A stretch of 64,000 nt of DNA from Alcanivorax sp. DG881 (lineage in GTDB: Bacteria > Pseudomonadota > Gammaproteobacteria > Pseudomonadales > Alcanivoracaceae): assembly GCF_000155615.1 (NCBI RefSeq), contig NZ_DS989915.1, forward strand, positions 2,812,436 to 2,876,435. The letters are read 5' to 3'. The position numbers and the translations under genes were made by a program. Each line of letters begins with the position of its first letter. The stretch's first letter is position 1. The notes beneath the pieces are model-generated. The model was given only the letters and a program-made list of their open reading frames with translations, was not told the DNA's origin and ran no database searches. Positions 23,727-32,118 of this stretch are shown here, piece after piece.

Positions 23727-25688
23727 ATGAAAACACTGCGCCAACAACACGATGATTTTCACGAAGCACTGGAAGCCCAGGGGGATGTGTCGGTGAACCC
23801 GTCCGGTAATCCGTCGCTGAATGACGTGATTTGCCTGCGCCGGCGGGGCGTTCTGAAAGGCACGCTGGGGCTGGCCGCCACCGGCTTCATGGGCGGGACT
23901 CTGGCGGCCTGTTCGTCCGACACCGGCAAAACCGCGCCGGGCTTCAAGGGGGTACCCATCCAGACGGCCACGGATTTCGACACCGTGCGGGTGCCGCCGG
24001 GCTATACCGCCAGGCCATTTTTCTCCTGGGGGGATGCGGTGCTGGCGCAGGCACCGGCCTGGCGGACGGACGCCGGGAATGACTGGCGCGAGCAGCTTAT
24101 GCAGGCCGGCCAGAACAACGATGGCATGCATTTCTTTCCGTTCCCGGACAACCCCAACCGTCACGGCCTGCTGGTGGTCAATCACGAGTATGTGAACCCC
24201 ACCCTGCACCGGGACGGCTTCGAGGACGTCGATGCTAAACGGCCCCTGGCCCAGGTGCGCAAGGAGCAGGCCGCCCATGGCGTCAGTGTGATCGAGATCG
24301 AGAAGGATGAGGCCGGGCAGTGGCAGCGGGTGATGCCGTCGCGCTGGAATCGACGCATTTCAGGCCTCACCGAGATGGAAATCCGCGGCCCGCTGGCCGG
24401 CCATGGGCTGATGAAAACCGTGGCCGACCCGGATGGCAAGACCGTGATCGGCACCCTCAACAACTGTTCCATGGGCGTTACACCCTGGGGCACCTATCTG
24501 GCCTGCGAAGAAAACTGGCATGACTATTTCGTCAACCGGGACAGCGAGGATCAACGGGTGTCCCACCGCCGTTACGGTATTGGCGAGGGCGAACGGGCGG
24601 ACAAATATGCCTGGAATACGGCGGAGCCGCGCTTCGATGCCACCTTTGATGAAACGCAAGCGTTCGGCGGTTATCTGCAAGAGCCCCATCGCTATGGCTG
24701 GGTGGTGGAAATCGACCCTTTCGACCCGGAATCCACCCCGATCAAGCGCACCGCCTTTGGCCGTTTCTGCCGCGAATGCTGCACCGCCTCACTGGGTGAG
24801 GATGGCCGCCTGGCGTTTTACTCCGGCGATGATTCCCGTGGCGAATACCTCTACAAGTTCGTGCCGGAAGGCCGCCATATCGAGGGCGACCGGGAGCACA
24901 ACCGTCACCTTCTCGACACGGGTACCTTGTATGTGGCGCGTTTCGATGGCGATGGCAGTGGTGTGTGGCTGCCGCTGGTGCACGGTGAAAACGGGCTGAC
25001 AGAAGCTAACGGCTTTGCTGATCAGGGTGAGGTACTGGTCAACGCCCGCGCCGCCGCCGACCGGCTGGGAGCGACGACTATGGACCGCCCGGAGTGGGTG
25101 GCCGTGGACCCGAACAGCCGTGAGGTTTACGCGACTCTTACCAACAACCACAAGCGTGGCCACGCCCACCCCATCAACGCCGCCAACCCTCGCCACGACA
25201 ATCACCACGGCCAGATCATTCGCTGGCGCGAACAGAACGCGGACCCCACCGCCACCCGGTTCACCTGGGATCTGTTTCTGCTCGCCGGCGAAGCGCAGGG
25301 CAGCAGGGATGAAAACGGCCAGCCATTTCCCGACCACCTGACCGGCACCATCGACGGCGATCTCTTCTCATCGCCGGACGGGCTGGCCTTTGACGCAAGC
25401 GGGCGGCTGTGGATCGAAACCGACTACGACGATCGGGATCCGCTGATGAAAAACATGGGCTGCAACCAGCTACTCTGTGCCGACCCGCAAAGCCGGCAAG
25501 TACGCCGTTTTCTGGTAGGGCCCCGTGGCTGCGAAATCACCGGCATCACCTTCACCCCGGACCAGCGCACCCTGTGGGTCAACATCCAGCACCCAAAAAT
25601 CAGCTACCCGGCCAGCGATGGCACCACCCGCCCGCGCTCCACCACGGTGGTGATTAGCAGGGATGATGGGGGAGTGGTGGGGACATGA
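23727..25688 (+). CDS. PhoX-family phosphatase (DUF839), Tat-exported
   Basis: Calcium/iron-dependent alkaline phosphatase of the PhoX type, releasing phosphate from organic esters outside the cytoplasm. 653 residues. A twin-arginine signal RRRGVLKG (38-45) precedes a hydrophobic stretch and the sequence LAAC at 59-62, which could be a Tat lipobox. Family motifs include LVVNHEYVNP, NCSMGVTPWGTYLACEENW, YGWVVEIDPFDPES, KRTAFGRF and DGLAFDASGRLWIETD. It follows tonB by 88 bp and closes the phosphorus-scavenging block. Its stop codon touches a large palindrome. Confidence 0.92.
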   Translation: MKTLRQQHDDFHEALEAQGDVSVNPSGNPSLNDVICLRRRGVLKGTLGLAATGFMGGTLAACSSDTGKTAPGFKGVPIQTATDFDTVRVPPGYTARPFFSWGDAVLAQAPAWRTDAGNDWREQLMQAGQNNDGMHFFPFPDNPNRHGLLVVNHEYVNPTLHRDGFEDVDAKRPLAQVRKEQAAHGVSVIEIEKDEAGQWQRVMPSRWNRRISGLTEMEIRGPLAGHGLMKTVADPDGKTVIGTLNNCSMGVTPWGTYLACEENWHDYFVNRDSEDQRVSHRRYGIGEGERADKYAWNTAEPRFDATFDETQAFGGYLQEPHRYGWVVEIDPFDPESTPIKRTAFGRFCRECCTASLGEDGRLAFYSGDDSRGEYLYKFVPEGRHIEGDREHNRHLLDTGTLYVARFDGDGSGVWLPLVHGENGLTEANGFADQGEVLVNARAAADRLGATTMDRPEWVAVDPNSREVYATLTNNHKRGHAHPINAANPRHDNHHGQIIRWREQNADPTATRFTWDLFLLAGEAQGSRDENGQPFPDHLTGTIDGDLFSSPDGLAFDASGRLWIETDYDDRDPLMKNMGCNQLLCADPQSRQVRRFLVGPRGCEITGITFTPDQRTLWVNIQHPKISYPASDGTTRPRSTTVVISRDDGGVVGT

Positions 25689-25850
25689 ATTAATAGTTAA
25701 TAATGAATAATTAATAGCTACGCGATTATGCGTCACGCGATGTCGTTACACGCAAGTGGCCGCGCCCGGAGGATGGGCGCGGCCTCTTGCGTTTGAAATA
25801 CCCAAAACCGATCTCACGAACTATTAATTATTCATTATTAACTATTAATT
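25688..25850. repeat. Nested 163-bp palindrome with AT heptamers
   Basis: The outer arms, 25688-25717 and 25821-25850, are a perfect 30-bp inverted repeat built from 7-mers (TTAATAG, TTAATAA, TGAATAA, TTAATAG). Inside lies a second hairpin (next entry). The structure fills the whole gap between the converging PhoX and dehydrogenase genes: the left arm touches the PhoX stop and the right arm ends 5 bp from the other stop. Confidence 0.85.
25751..25791. terminator. GC-rich hairpin, probable bidirectional terminator
   Basis: CGCAAG-T-GGCCGCGCCC pairs with GGGCGCGGCC-T-CTTGCG around a 7-base loop: a 17-position stem with one T-T mismatch. It sits at the centre of the AT-rich palindrome and between two converging genes. 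Confidence 0.65.
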
Positions 25851-25855
25851 GCCTT

Positions 25856-26866
25856 TCACTCCCACCCCGCCAACACCAACTTGCCAATCGTTTGCCCGCT
25901 CTCCAGCCGCCGGTGGGCTTCTTTCAGATTGGCGGCATTGATGGTGCCGAGCCCCTCACTGACGGTGCTCTGGATTTTGCCCTGGTCCACCAGCGCGCTG
26001 AGTTGGGTGAGGATGTCGCCCTGGCGTTGCATGTCCGTGGCGAACATGGCGCGGGTGAACATGAATTCCCAGCTGAAGCGGGCGCTCTTGGCCTTCAGGG
26101 GGTTCAGATCCAGCGGAGCGCGAGCATCGACAATGGCGCAGATGCCGCCGAACGGGGCCACGGCCTGGCAGGCTGTGGCCCAGTAGTCGTCCAGGTTCTG
26201 GGTGATAAAGATGCCATCGATCTGTGGGCAGCCAATGGCCTCCAGCTGCGGTAGCAATGGTTTGCGGTAGTCCACAATGTGATGGGCACCCAGGCTTTGG
26301 CACCAGTTGGCAGAGGTTTCCCGGCCCGCGGTGGTAATGACCTTGAGGCCGAAGTGGTGGGCCGCCAGTTGGATGGCGATGGAACCCACGCCACCGGCAC
26401 CGCCGATCACCAGCACATTTTTTCCTTCGCATTGGCCGGGTTGAAAACCCAGCTGATCTTCCAGGGCTTCCCACGCAGTGAGCGCGGTGAGCGGCAGGGC
26501 GGCGGCTTCCTGCATGCCCAGGCTGTCCGGCTTTCTGGCGACCAGACGCTCGTCAACGCACTGGTGTTGTGCGTTGCTGCCCTGACGTTGCACGGCGCCG
26601 GCGTACCAGACCCGGTCGCCGGCTTTGAAGTTTTCCACTTCCGCACCCACCGCTTCCACCACGCCGGCAGCATCAAACCCCAGCACCCGGTAACCGGGTT
26701 GCTCCAGGGGGCGCTGGCGCAGTTTGGTGTCAATCGGATTGACGGAGACCGCCTGCACGGCGACCAGCAGATCCCGCGGGCCGGGAGAGGGCAGGTCCAG
26801 CTGGATATCCTCCAGGGCGTGAACATCCTCGATAGCTCTGGGTTGATTGAATCCAATCGCTTTCAT
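25856..26866 (-). CDS. Zinc-type alcohol dehydrogenase family protein
   Basis: NADPH-dependent medium-chain reductase of 336 residues, quinone-oxidoreductase-like. The N-terminal GroES-like domain contains VSVNPIDTKLRQRP and GFDAAGVVEAVGAEV. The Rossmann domain has NVLVIGGAGGVGSIAIQLA (about 152-170). It lacks the structural-zinc cysteine cluster, as in the TIGR02817 subgroup. The ATG at 26866 has GAGGGAG upstream and removes 50 unlikely residues of the open frame. It is divergent from the amidase gene. The substrate is unknown. Confidence 0.87.
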   Translation of the reverse strand: MKAIGFNQPRAIEDVHALEDIQLDLPSPGPRDLLVAVQAVSVNPIDTKLRQRPLEQPGYRVLGFDAAGVVEAVGAEVENFKAGDRVWYAGAVQRQGSNAQHQCVDERLVARKPDSLGMQEAAALPLTALTAWEALEDQLGFQPGQCEGKNVLVIGGAGGVGSIAIQLAAHHFGLKVITTAGRETSANWCQSLGAHHIVDYRKPLLPQLEAIGCPQIDGIFITQNLDDYWATACQAVAPFGGICAIVDARAPLDLNPLKAKSARFSWEFMFTRAMFATDMQRQGDILTQLSALVDQGKIQSTVSEGLGTINAANLKEAHRRLESGQTIGKLVLAGWE

Positions 26867-27017
26867 TTCGGCTCCCTCGCGGATCGCTAACGTATTCTCA
26901 CAAGTGTTGCGTGCAACGGTTTGGCACACTTGGCTGGGCAGACTATGCCACAGTATGGCTTTATCGTCTGGCAGCAGGTCATCGCCAGCGCTTCGGGAGA
27001 GCAAAAGGGAGAGCACA

Positions 27018-28514
27018 ATGAAGTTTGAAGAATACCGTCAGTTTGATGCCATTGGCCTTGCCGATCTGGTGGCGCGGGGGGAGGTCACCGCGGCGGAGCT
27101 GCTGGAACTGGCGATTGCCCGTGCCGACGCGGTGAATCCGCAATTGAATGGTTTGATCATCCCGTTGTATGACATGGCCCGAAAGCAGGCCGCGGGGCCT
27201 CTGAGTGGACCGCTGGCGGGTGTGCCCATGCTGGTAAAGGATCTGTTCCAGGAAATCGGCGGTGCGCCCAACTATCAGGGCAATAAGGCGCGCAAGGCCA
27301 GTGGTGTCCATGCACAACGAGACTCCACCCTGGTGGCACGCTGGAAGCAGGGTGGACTGGTTCCGTTCGGTCGCACTAATACCCCGGAGTTTGGCGCCAA
27401 GGGGATTACCGAGCCGGATTCGTTCGGGCCGGCGCGCAACCCCTGGAACCCGGACCATACTCCCGGTGGCTCTTCCGGAGGCTCGGCAGCCATGGTCGCT
27501 GCGGGCGTGGTGCCGGTGGCCGGCGCCAACGATGGCGGCGGCAGCATTCGGATACCCGCTGCCTGTTGTGGCCTGTTCGGCCTCAAGCCGGGCCGTGGCC
27601 GCACCCCCTGGGGGCCGGAATTCACTGAGGCCATGCACGGGATAGCGGTCAATCATGTGCTGACCCGTAGCGTCCGTGACAGTGCATTGCTGCTGGATAT
27701 TGCCCAGGGCGACGAGCGCGGTAGCCTGTTTCAAATTGCCCCGCCAAAGCAGGCTTACGCGTTGTCGGCGGCCAGCCGGCCGGGCAAATTACGCATCGGC
27801 TTTTCCACCCGCTCGCCGCTGGGTACCGATGTGGATCCGGAAGCGATCCGGGCGGTGGAGAAAACCGTGTCGTTATTGCGGGACCTGGGCCACGAAGTGG
27901 TGGATGCCGAGCCGCAGATGGACGCCAAACAGATGTGCATGGACTGGCTGTCGGTCTGGTTTGGTCAGTGTGCAGCCGAAGTGGATGAGGTGAAGGCCAT
28001 TACCGGTTGCGGTGATGAGGGCTTCGAGTTGGACACCCTGGCCATTGCCGCTTTTGGTCGCGCCACCCCGGCCCATGAATACGTGAAATGCCAGACCCGC
28101 TGGCAGCAGTACATGATCGCCATGGATACCTTCCTGGAGCAGTACGATTTCTGGCTGACCCCCACCCTGGCCATGCCCCCTGCGGGTATCGGTGCCATGG
28201 CGACGCCGCCGTGGCAGCAGACCGCACTGAAAATGTTGCTCAAGGTGGGAGGGGAAAAGCTGTTGATGAAAACCGGCATGATCGAGCAGATGGCCATGGA
28301 GAATTTCAAATATATGCCCTTCACCCAGTTCGCCAACGTGACCGGGGTGCCGGCCATGTCCGTGCCCTTGCATTGGTGCGACTCTTCGCCTGGCAGTACG
28401 GGCCTGCCACTGGGCTCCCAGTTTGTCGGTGGTCACGGCGATGAAGGCAAACTGCTGGCGCTGGCCGCGCAGCTGGAAGAGGCGGCGCCCTGGTTTAACA
28501 AGGTGCCGATGTAG
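27018..28514 (+). CDS. Amidase-signature family amidase
   Basis: Cytoplasmic hydrolase of 498 residues that cleaves a C-N amide bond; the substrate is unknown. The Ser-cisSer-Lys triad is visible as K74 (PMLVKDLF), S152 (PGGSSGG) and S176 (DGGGSIRIPA). The 24-residue spacing between the serines is that of the family. The ATG at 27018 follows GGGAGAG and removes 57 upstream residues of the open frame. It is divergent from the dehydrogenase gene. It is not GatA: there are no gatB or gatC neighbours. Confidence 0.9.
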   Translation: MKFEEYRQFDAIGLADLVARGEVTAAELLELAIARADAVNPQLNGLIIPLYDMARKQAAGPLSGPLAGVPMLVKDLFQEIGGAPNYQGNKARKASGVHAQRDSTLVARWKQGGLVPFGRTNTPEFGAKGITEPDSFGPARNPWNPDHTPGGSSGGSAAMVAAGVVPVAGANDGGGSIRIPAACCGLFGLKPGRGRTPWGPEFTEAMHGIAVNHVLTRSVRDSALLLDIAQGDERGSLFQIAPPKQAYALSAASRPGKLRIGFSTRSPLGTDVDPEAIRAVEKTVSLLRDLGHEVVDAEPQMDAKQMCMDWLSVWFGQCAAEVDEVKAITGCGDEGFELDTLAIAAFGRATPAHEYVKCQTRWQQYMIAMDTFLEQYDFWLTPTLAMPPAGIGAMATPPWQQTALKMLLKVGGEKLLMKTGMIEQMAMENFKYMPFTQFANVTGVPAMSVPLHWCDSSPGSTGLPLGSQFVGGHGDEGKLLALAAQLEEAAPWFNKVPM

Positions 28515-28598
28515 AGGCTAACCGGCGAGAAGCGAGTGACGGGAGCGAAAGGCCTTTCGTCATTCGCCTCTACCGCGCTTCTGATTCTTGTCATTGCG

Positions 28599-28630
28599 GC
28601 CCGGCCCGGCTCAAGTCCGGGCTGGGCTTT
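28599..28630. terminator. Hairpin between amidase and metal-hydrolase genes
   Basis: GCCCGGCCCGG (28599-28609) pairs with CCGGGCTGGGC (28617-28627) with one mismatch, followed by TTT. The genes converge here, so it may stop transcription from the amidase side. Confidence 0.5.
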
Positions 28631-28654
28631 CGGTGGTTGTTTCGCTGAACGGCT

Positions 28655-29572
28655 TCAGTGTCTCGACGCCGCCTGCGCCGCCGGTGAGCGTGCCAGATAC
28701 GCCAGCGCCTGTTCCGTGTTGCCTTCATGGATGGGATGAAAGCGTGGCGAGACCCAGCGCAGGGTAGCGTTGAGCAGAAAGCCGAAGGTGGGCACGTTGT
28801 GGGTTTGCTGGCCGACCTGCTGTAGCTGAATCAACAGTTGCGGGATGAGTTTGCGCCCTAGCTGGCGTGCGGTCTTGTCGGAATCCTGTCGGGCCAGGCT
28901 GCGCCCACCTTCGGCAATAAAGTAAATGAATAGGGGGAAAATAATGGCCATTAGCGCCTGGCGGCTGACGTAAAAACCCAGCTGGGTTTTACACAGGTGC
29001 TCGAACAGATCGTAGGCCACGGTGCGGTGTTCCACTTCCTCGGCCAGATGCCATTTGAACAGGTCGACCATGGTCGCGTCGCCGTTCTGCTCCCAGCTTT
29101 CATTGTCCATGGCCCATTGCCCAAGTACTCCGGTGAAGTGTTCGATGGCAGCGATAACGCCGACACGCAATACCAGCCAGTGTTTTTTCAGGGGCTTGCG
29201 CTGTAGCAAGGTTAAGCCGAAAGGCGCATCGGCAAGGGCGGTCCCGAACAACCATTCCACTTTGTTCAGGAAGGGCTCCACGCTCAGTCCGTGACGTTCC
29301 AGATACATCTGGGCTTTGCTGTGGGCGCGGGAATGTACGGCTTCCTGACGAATAAACCCTTCCACATCGGCGCGCAGTTGCTCGTCTTTAATCAGGGGAA
29401 GCGCCTGGTTATAGACCCGGCAGAACCACAGCTCACCTTCCGGCAGCAGCAAGTGAATACCATTGATGATATGGGTAGAGAACGGATCATCGCGCAGCCA
29501 GTGCAGCGGTGTTTCGTCAAAATCAAATTGCACCCGGCGGGCTTTGAGTTGGTGGCGAACAGGGTTATTCAT
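28655..29572 (-). CDS. Predicted metal-dependent hydrolase (PF10118, ferritin-like)
   Basis: All-helical protein of 305 residues. It matches the PF10118 family, whose conserved Glu/His residues suggest a di-metal site: EGELWFCRVYNQ (about 46-57), RQEAVHSRAH (about 75-84), IEHF (about 142-145) and EEVEHR (about 177-182). No activity is established for the family. It lies 15 bp downstream of the hydrolase-SDR fusion gene on the same strand, so the two form an operon. Members are common in hydrocarbon- and wax-degrading marine bacteria, which hints at lipid metabolism. Confidence 0.83.
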   Translation of the reverse strand: MNNPVRHQLKARRVQFDFDETPLHWLRDDPFSTHIINGIHLLLPEGELWFCRVYNQALPLIKDEQLRADVEGFIRQEAVHSRAHSKAQMYLERHGLSVEPFLNKVEWLFGTALADAPFGLTLLQRKPLKKHWLVLRVGVIAAIEHFTGVLGQWAMDNESWEQNGDATMVDLFKWHLAEEVEHRTVAYDLFEHLCKTQLGFYVSRQALMAIIFPLFIYFIAEGGRSLARQDSDKTARQLGRKLIPQLLIQLQQVGQQTHNVPTFGFLLNATLRWVSPRFHPIHEGNTEQALAYLARSPAAQAASRH

Positions 29573-29587
29573 GGTGTCCGGTCTCCG

Positions 29588-31333
29588 TCAGGGGGTTAGG
29601 TCGATGCGGGCAACGCGTCGTGACAGGGCGGGGGCGAACCGGCTGAGCAAGCGGGTGCTCCAGGCTTCGGCACCAACCAGAGACAGCGCCGGGTTATGCA
29701 GAACTGCCTTGAGAATGGCCTCGGCCACATCGTCCGGGGAGAAATTACGGCGTTTATACAGCGCATCGGCTTTGGCGCGCTTCTGGGCCTGTTCTTCTTC
29801 ACTGGCGCCGGCGTAAACCGTGGCCGTGGCGATGCCGGTGGCGACAAAGCCGGGGCAGATGGCGGTGACGCCGATATCGTGTTCAGCCAGTTCGGCGCGC
29901 AGGCATTCGCTCAGCATGTGCACGGCAGCCTTGCTGGTGGAGTAGGCGGCCAGTTTGCGATTGGGGGCAAAGGCAGCGGCGGACGCCACGTTAATAATGT
30001 GGCCGTGGCGATGGCCGTCGATCATCTGTTGGGCGAACAGACGCGAGCCGTGAATGACGCCCCACAGGTTCACTTTCAGCAGGCGATCCCATTCCTTGAC
30101 GCTGGTATCCAGCACCCCGCCGGCCATACCAATGCCGGCGTTATTGATGACGACGTCCGCGCCGCCGATTTCTTTGCTCACCCAATTGGCCAGTCGTTGC
30201 ATGGCCTGGGCCGAGCCCACGTCGACATTGCGAGACCAGGCAACGGCGCCCAGCTCCCGCGCCTGGGCAGCAGTGTCTGCGGCGCTGTCTTCATCAATAT
30301 CCACACAAACCAGGTCCGCGCCTTCGGCAGCGAAGCGCAGCGCGGTGGCGCGGCCGATTCCGGAACCGGCGCCGGTGATCACCGCCGTTTTTCCATTCAG
30401 CGGGAGGGCACTGCGGGCTGGCCGCACGCGGGCATGCTGCAGGGCGCCGCTCATGGTGCCTTTCTCAACGCCGCTGACGAATTCGTGGATCCAGTCGGCA
30501 ATGCGTTCCGGGTGGCTGAGGGGCACCCAGTGGTTGGCGTTGATGTCGCGGCGGTAGAGTTGATCTGCCCAGAGATGCAGGTCCTCAAATAACTGTGTGC
30601 CCACATAGTTGTCGCGGGTGGGCACGATCAATTGAACCGGGCAATTGGCGTAGCGTTTTTCCGGGTTGATCAGCTTGTTGCGGAAATTGGCCCGATAGAG
30701 CTGCACACCGAATTTGCCGTCTTTGCCCTGCGTGGGGTTGGCGTCGGGTTCGGCGACATTTTCACGGTGCTTCAGGTACTGCGGCCAGAGTTTGTCGAGG
30801 CCGCCCTGCCAGGCGCTGGGAGCGAGCACGGGAAGATGAAAGAAGCCGATATACCAGGAGCTGAGTACCTGCTTGAAGACTTTCGCCTTGGCGGAGGCGG
30901 ACAGGTTCAGGGTGCGCTCGCGCATCCAGTGGCCCATGTGGTCCAGGCAGGGTCCGGAAATCGTGGTGTAGGACAGAATGCGCGATTTCAGCGGCTCGCT
31001 GGTGACCGATTCCCAGCTTTGAATGGAGCCCCAGTCATGGCCAGCCAGATGAAACCCACGGCCGGGGATCAGGGTATCTACCACCGCGAGCAGGTCAGCG
31101 GACAGCAGCTTCATGCGGTAGTCCGCTTGTGCCCGGGGGGCCTGGGAGGCGCCTGCGCCACGCACATCATAGAGGATCACAAAGTAGTGCTTGGCCAGCT
31201 GCTGAGCCACCGGTTGCCACACGCTGTGGTTGTCCGGGTAGCCGTGCACCAGCACCACGGGCGCCTTTTTGGGGTTGCCGAGGGTATAGGCCTGGAGTGA
31301 AACGCCCTGGCTGTTGACGGTGGTGGGGGTCAT
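29588..31333 (-). CDS. Alpha/beta-hydrolase / short-chain dehydrogenase fusion
   Basis: Two-domain protein of 581 residues, arranged like mycobacterial EphD. Residues 1 to ~290 are an epoxide-hydrolase-like fold: oxyanion VLVHGYPDNH and nucleophile GHDWGSIQ (the aspartate type). Residues ~305-580 are an SDR: NAD(P)-binding TGAGSGIGRA, NNAGIGMAGG and catalytic YSTSKAA. It may act on epoxide or hydroxy-lipid substrates in sequence, but this is inference. The ATG at 31333 has AGGAG seven bases upstream. A palindrome at 31355-31374 may be its operator. Confidence 0.9.
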   Translation of the reverse strand: MTPTTVNSQGVSLQAYTLGNPKKAPVVLVHGYPDNHSVWQPVAQQLAKHYFVILYDVRGAGASQAPRAQADYRMKLLSADLLAVVDTLIPGRGFHLAGHDWGSIQSWESVTSEPLKSRILSYTTISGPCLDHMGHWMRERTLNLSASAKAKVFKQVLSSWYIGFFHLPVLAPSAWQGGLDKLWPQYLKHRENVAEPDANPTQGKDGKFGVQLYRANFRNKLINPEKRYANCPVQLIVPTRDNYVGTQLFEDLHLWADQLYRRDINANHWVPLSHPERIADWIHEFVSGVEKGTMSGALQHARVRPARSALPLNGKTAVITGAGSGIGRATALRFAAEGADLVCVDIDEDSAADTAAQARELGAVAWSRNVDVGSAQAMQRLANWVSKEIGGADVVINNAGIGMAGGVLDTSVKEWDRLLKVNLWGVIHGSRLFAQQMIDGHRHGHIINVASAAAFAPNRKLAAYSTSKAAVHMLSECLRAELAEHDIGVTAICPGFVATGIATATVYAGASEEEQAQKRAKADALYKRRNFSPDDVAEAILKAVLHNPALSLVGAEAWSTRLLSRFAPALSRRVARIDLTP

Positions 31334-31354
31334 GTTGGCTCCTGAAACATGGCA

Positions 31355-31374
31355 ACGTTGCATCTAGACAACGT
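31355..31374. promoter_or_regulatory. Candidate operator of the hydrolase-SDR operon
   Basis: ACGTTG-N8-CAACGT lies 21 bp upstream of the start codon. The size and symmetry suit a TetR-type repressor. No regulator gene is adjacent. Confidence 0.35.
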
Positions 31375-31514
31375 CAAGTTTTATCGAATGTATCAGTGCT
31401 CAATGTAACGGTCAATGTGCAGAGAATGGCAATAAATACCCGCTGGTCAGTTCCATGGGTCAAGGACGGGGGAGGCGGTGAGGGAGCAAGGCGGCAGGTC
31501 GCGGGGAGGGGGAA

Positions 31515-31542
31515 CGAAAAACGGCGGCCCGGAGGCCGCCGT
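31515..31542 (-). terminator. Rho-independent terminator of the YgiW-like gene
   Basis: On the minus strand ACGGCGGCC-TCCG-GGCCGCCGT is followed by TTTT. It lies about 30 bp behind the stop of the OB-fold gene. Confidence 0.85.
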
Positions 31543-31571
31543 CAACAAGGTCGGAGCAGGGGATCAGCGCA

Positions 31572-31937
31572 TCAGTTGCTGATCGTCGCGCTCGGGCTGT
31601 TGGTGGTGGTGCCCTTCACTGAGTGCACCTTCTTCACATCCACCACGCTGCGGCCGTCGTCGTGGTCCACTTCACCGGTAAAGGAAAGTTGGGTGCCGGC
31701 TTTCAGCGGGCGGTCTGCCGTCAGGTCATCGTCGAGTTCGACTTCGAATTGCCCTTTGCGATCACGAAGCAAATAACGCTCATCTCCCAGTGCTTGAACC
31801 ACTTCACCGTCCATGCGTACTTCAGTGCCTTCCTTGATGCCCTGAGTGATAGCGGCGCTGTCGGTGGTGATGGTGTCGCCGGCGCTCACGGTGGCGGTGG
31901 CGCCCAGCAGTACAGATGCAAGAATCAATTTTTTCAT
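31572..31937 (-). CDS. YgiW/YdeI-family OB-fold stress protein
   Basis: Periplasmic protein of 121 residues with a signal peptide (1-19, ending VSA/GD) and a BOF domain (PF04076): ITQGIKEGTEVRMDGEVVQA, then ERYLLRDRKGQFEVELDDD and VDHDDGRSVVDVKKV. E. coli YgiW and YdeI help tolerance of peroxide, cadmium and antimicrobial peptides. The start has AAGGAGGATGACTC just upstream, a strong site. It is monocistronic with its own terminator. Confidence 0.9.
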   Translation of the reverse strand: MKKLILASVLLGATATVSAGDTITTDSAAITQGIKEGTEVRMDGEVVQALGDERYLLRDRKGQFEVELDDDLTADRPLKAGTQLSFTGEVDHDDGRSVVDVKKVHSVKGTTTNSPSATISN

Positions 31938-32118
31938 GAGTCATCCTCCTTGGTTGATGTCTCAGGGAATTAGTGGGGCGATGGGGGCTGGTCGTTCCTG
32001 GTGTTTGTAAAAGCTCAGTTAAAGCCCCTGCATAACGCTGCGTTTTGCGAGCTGGCTCACAGGTTCAGAAGAGAGGAAGGGCGTGGGGCGACAAATGAGG
32101 TGAGGGGCGGTGAGGGGG

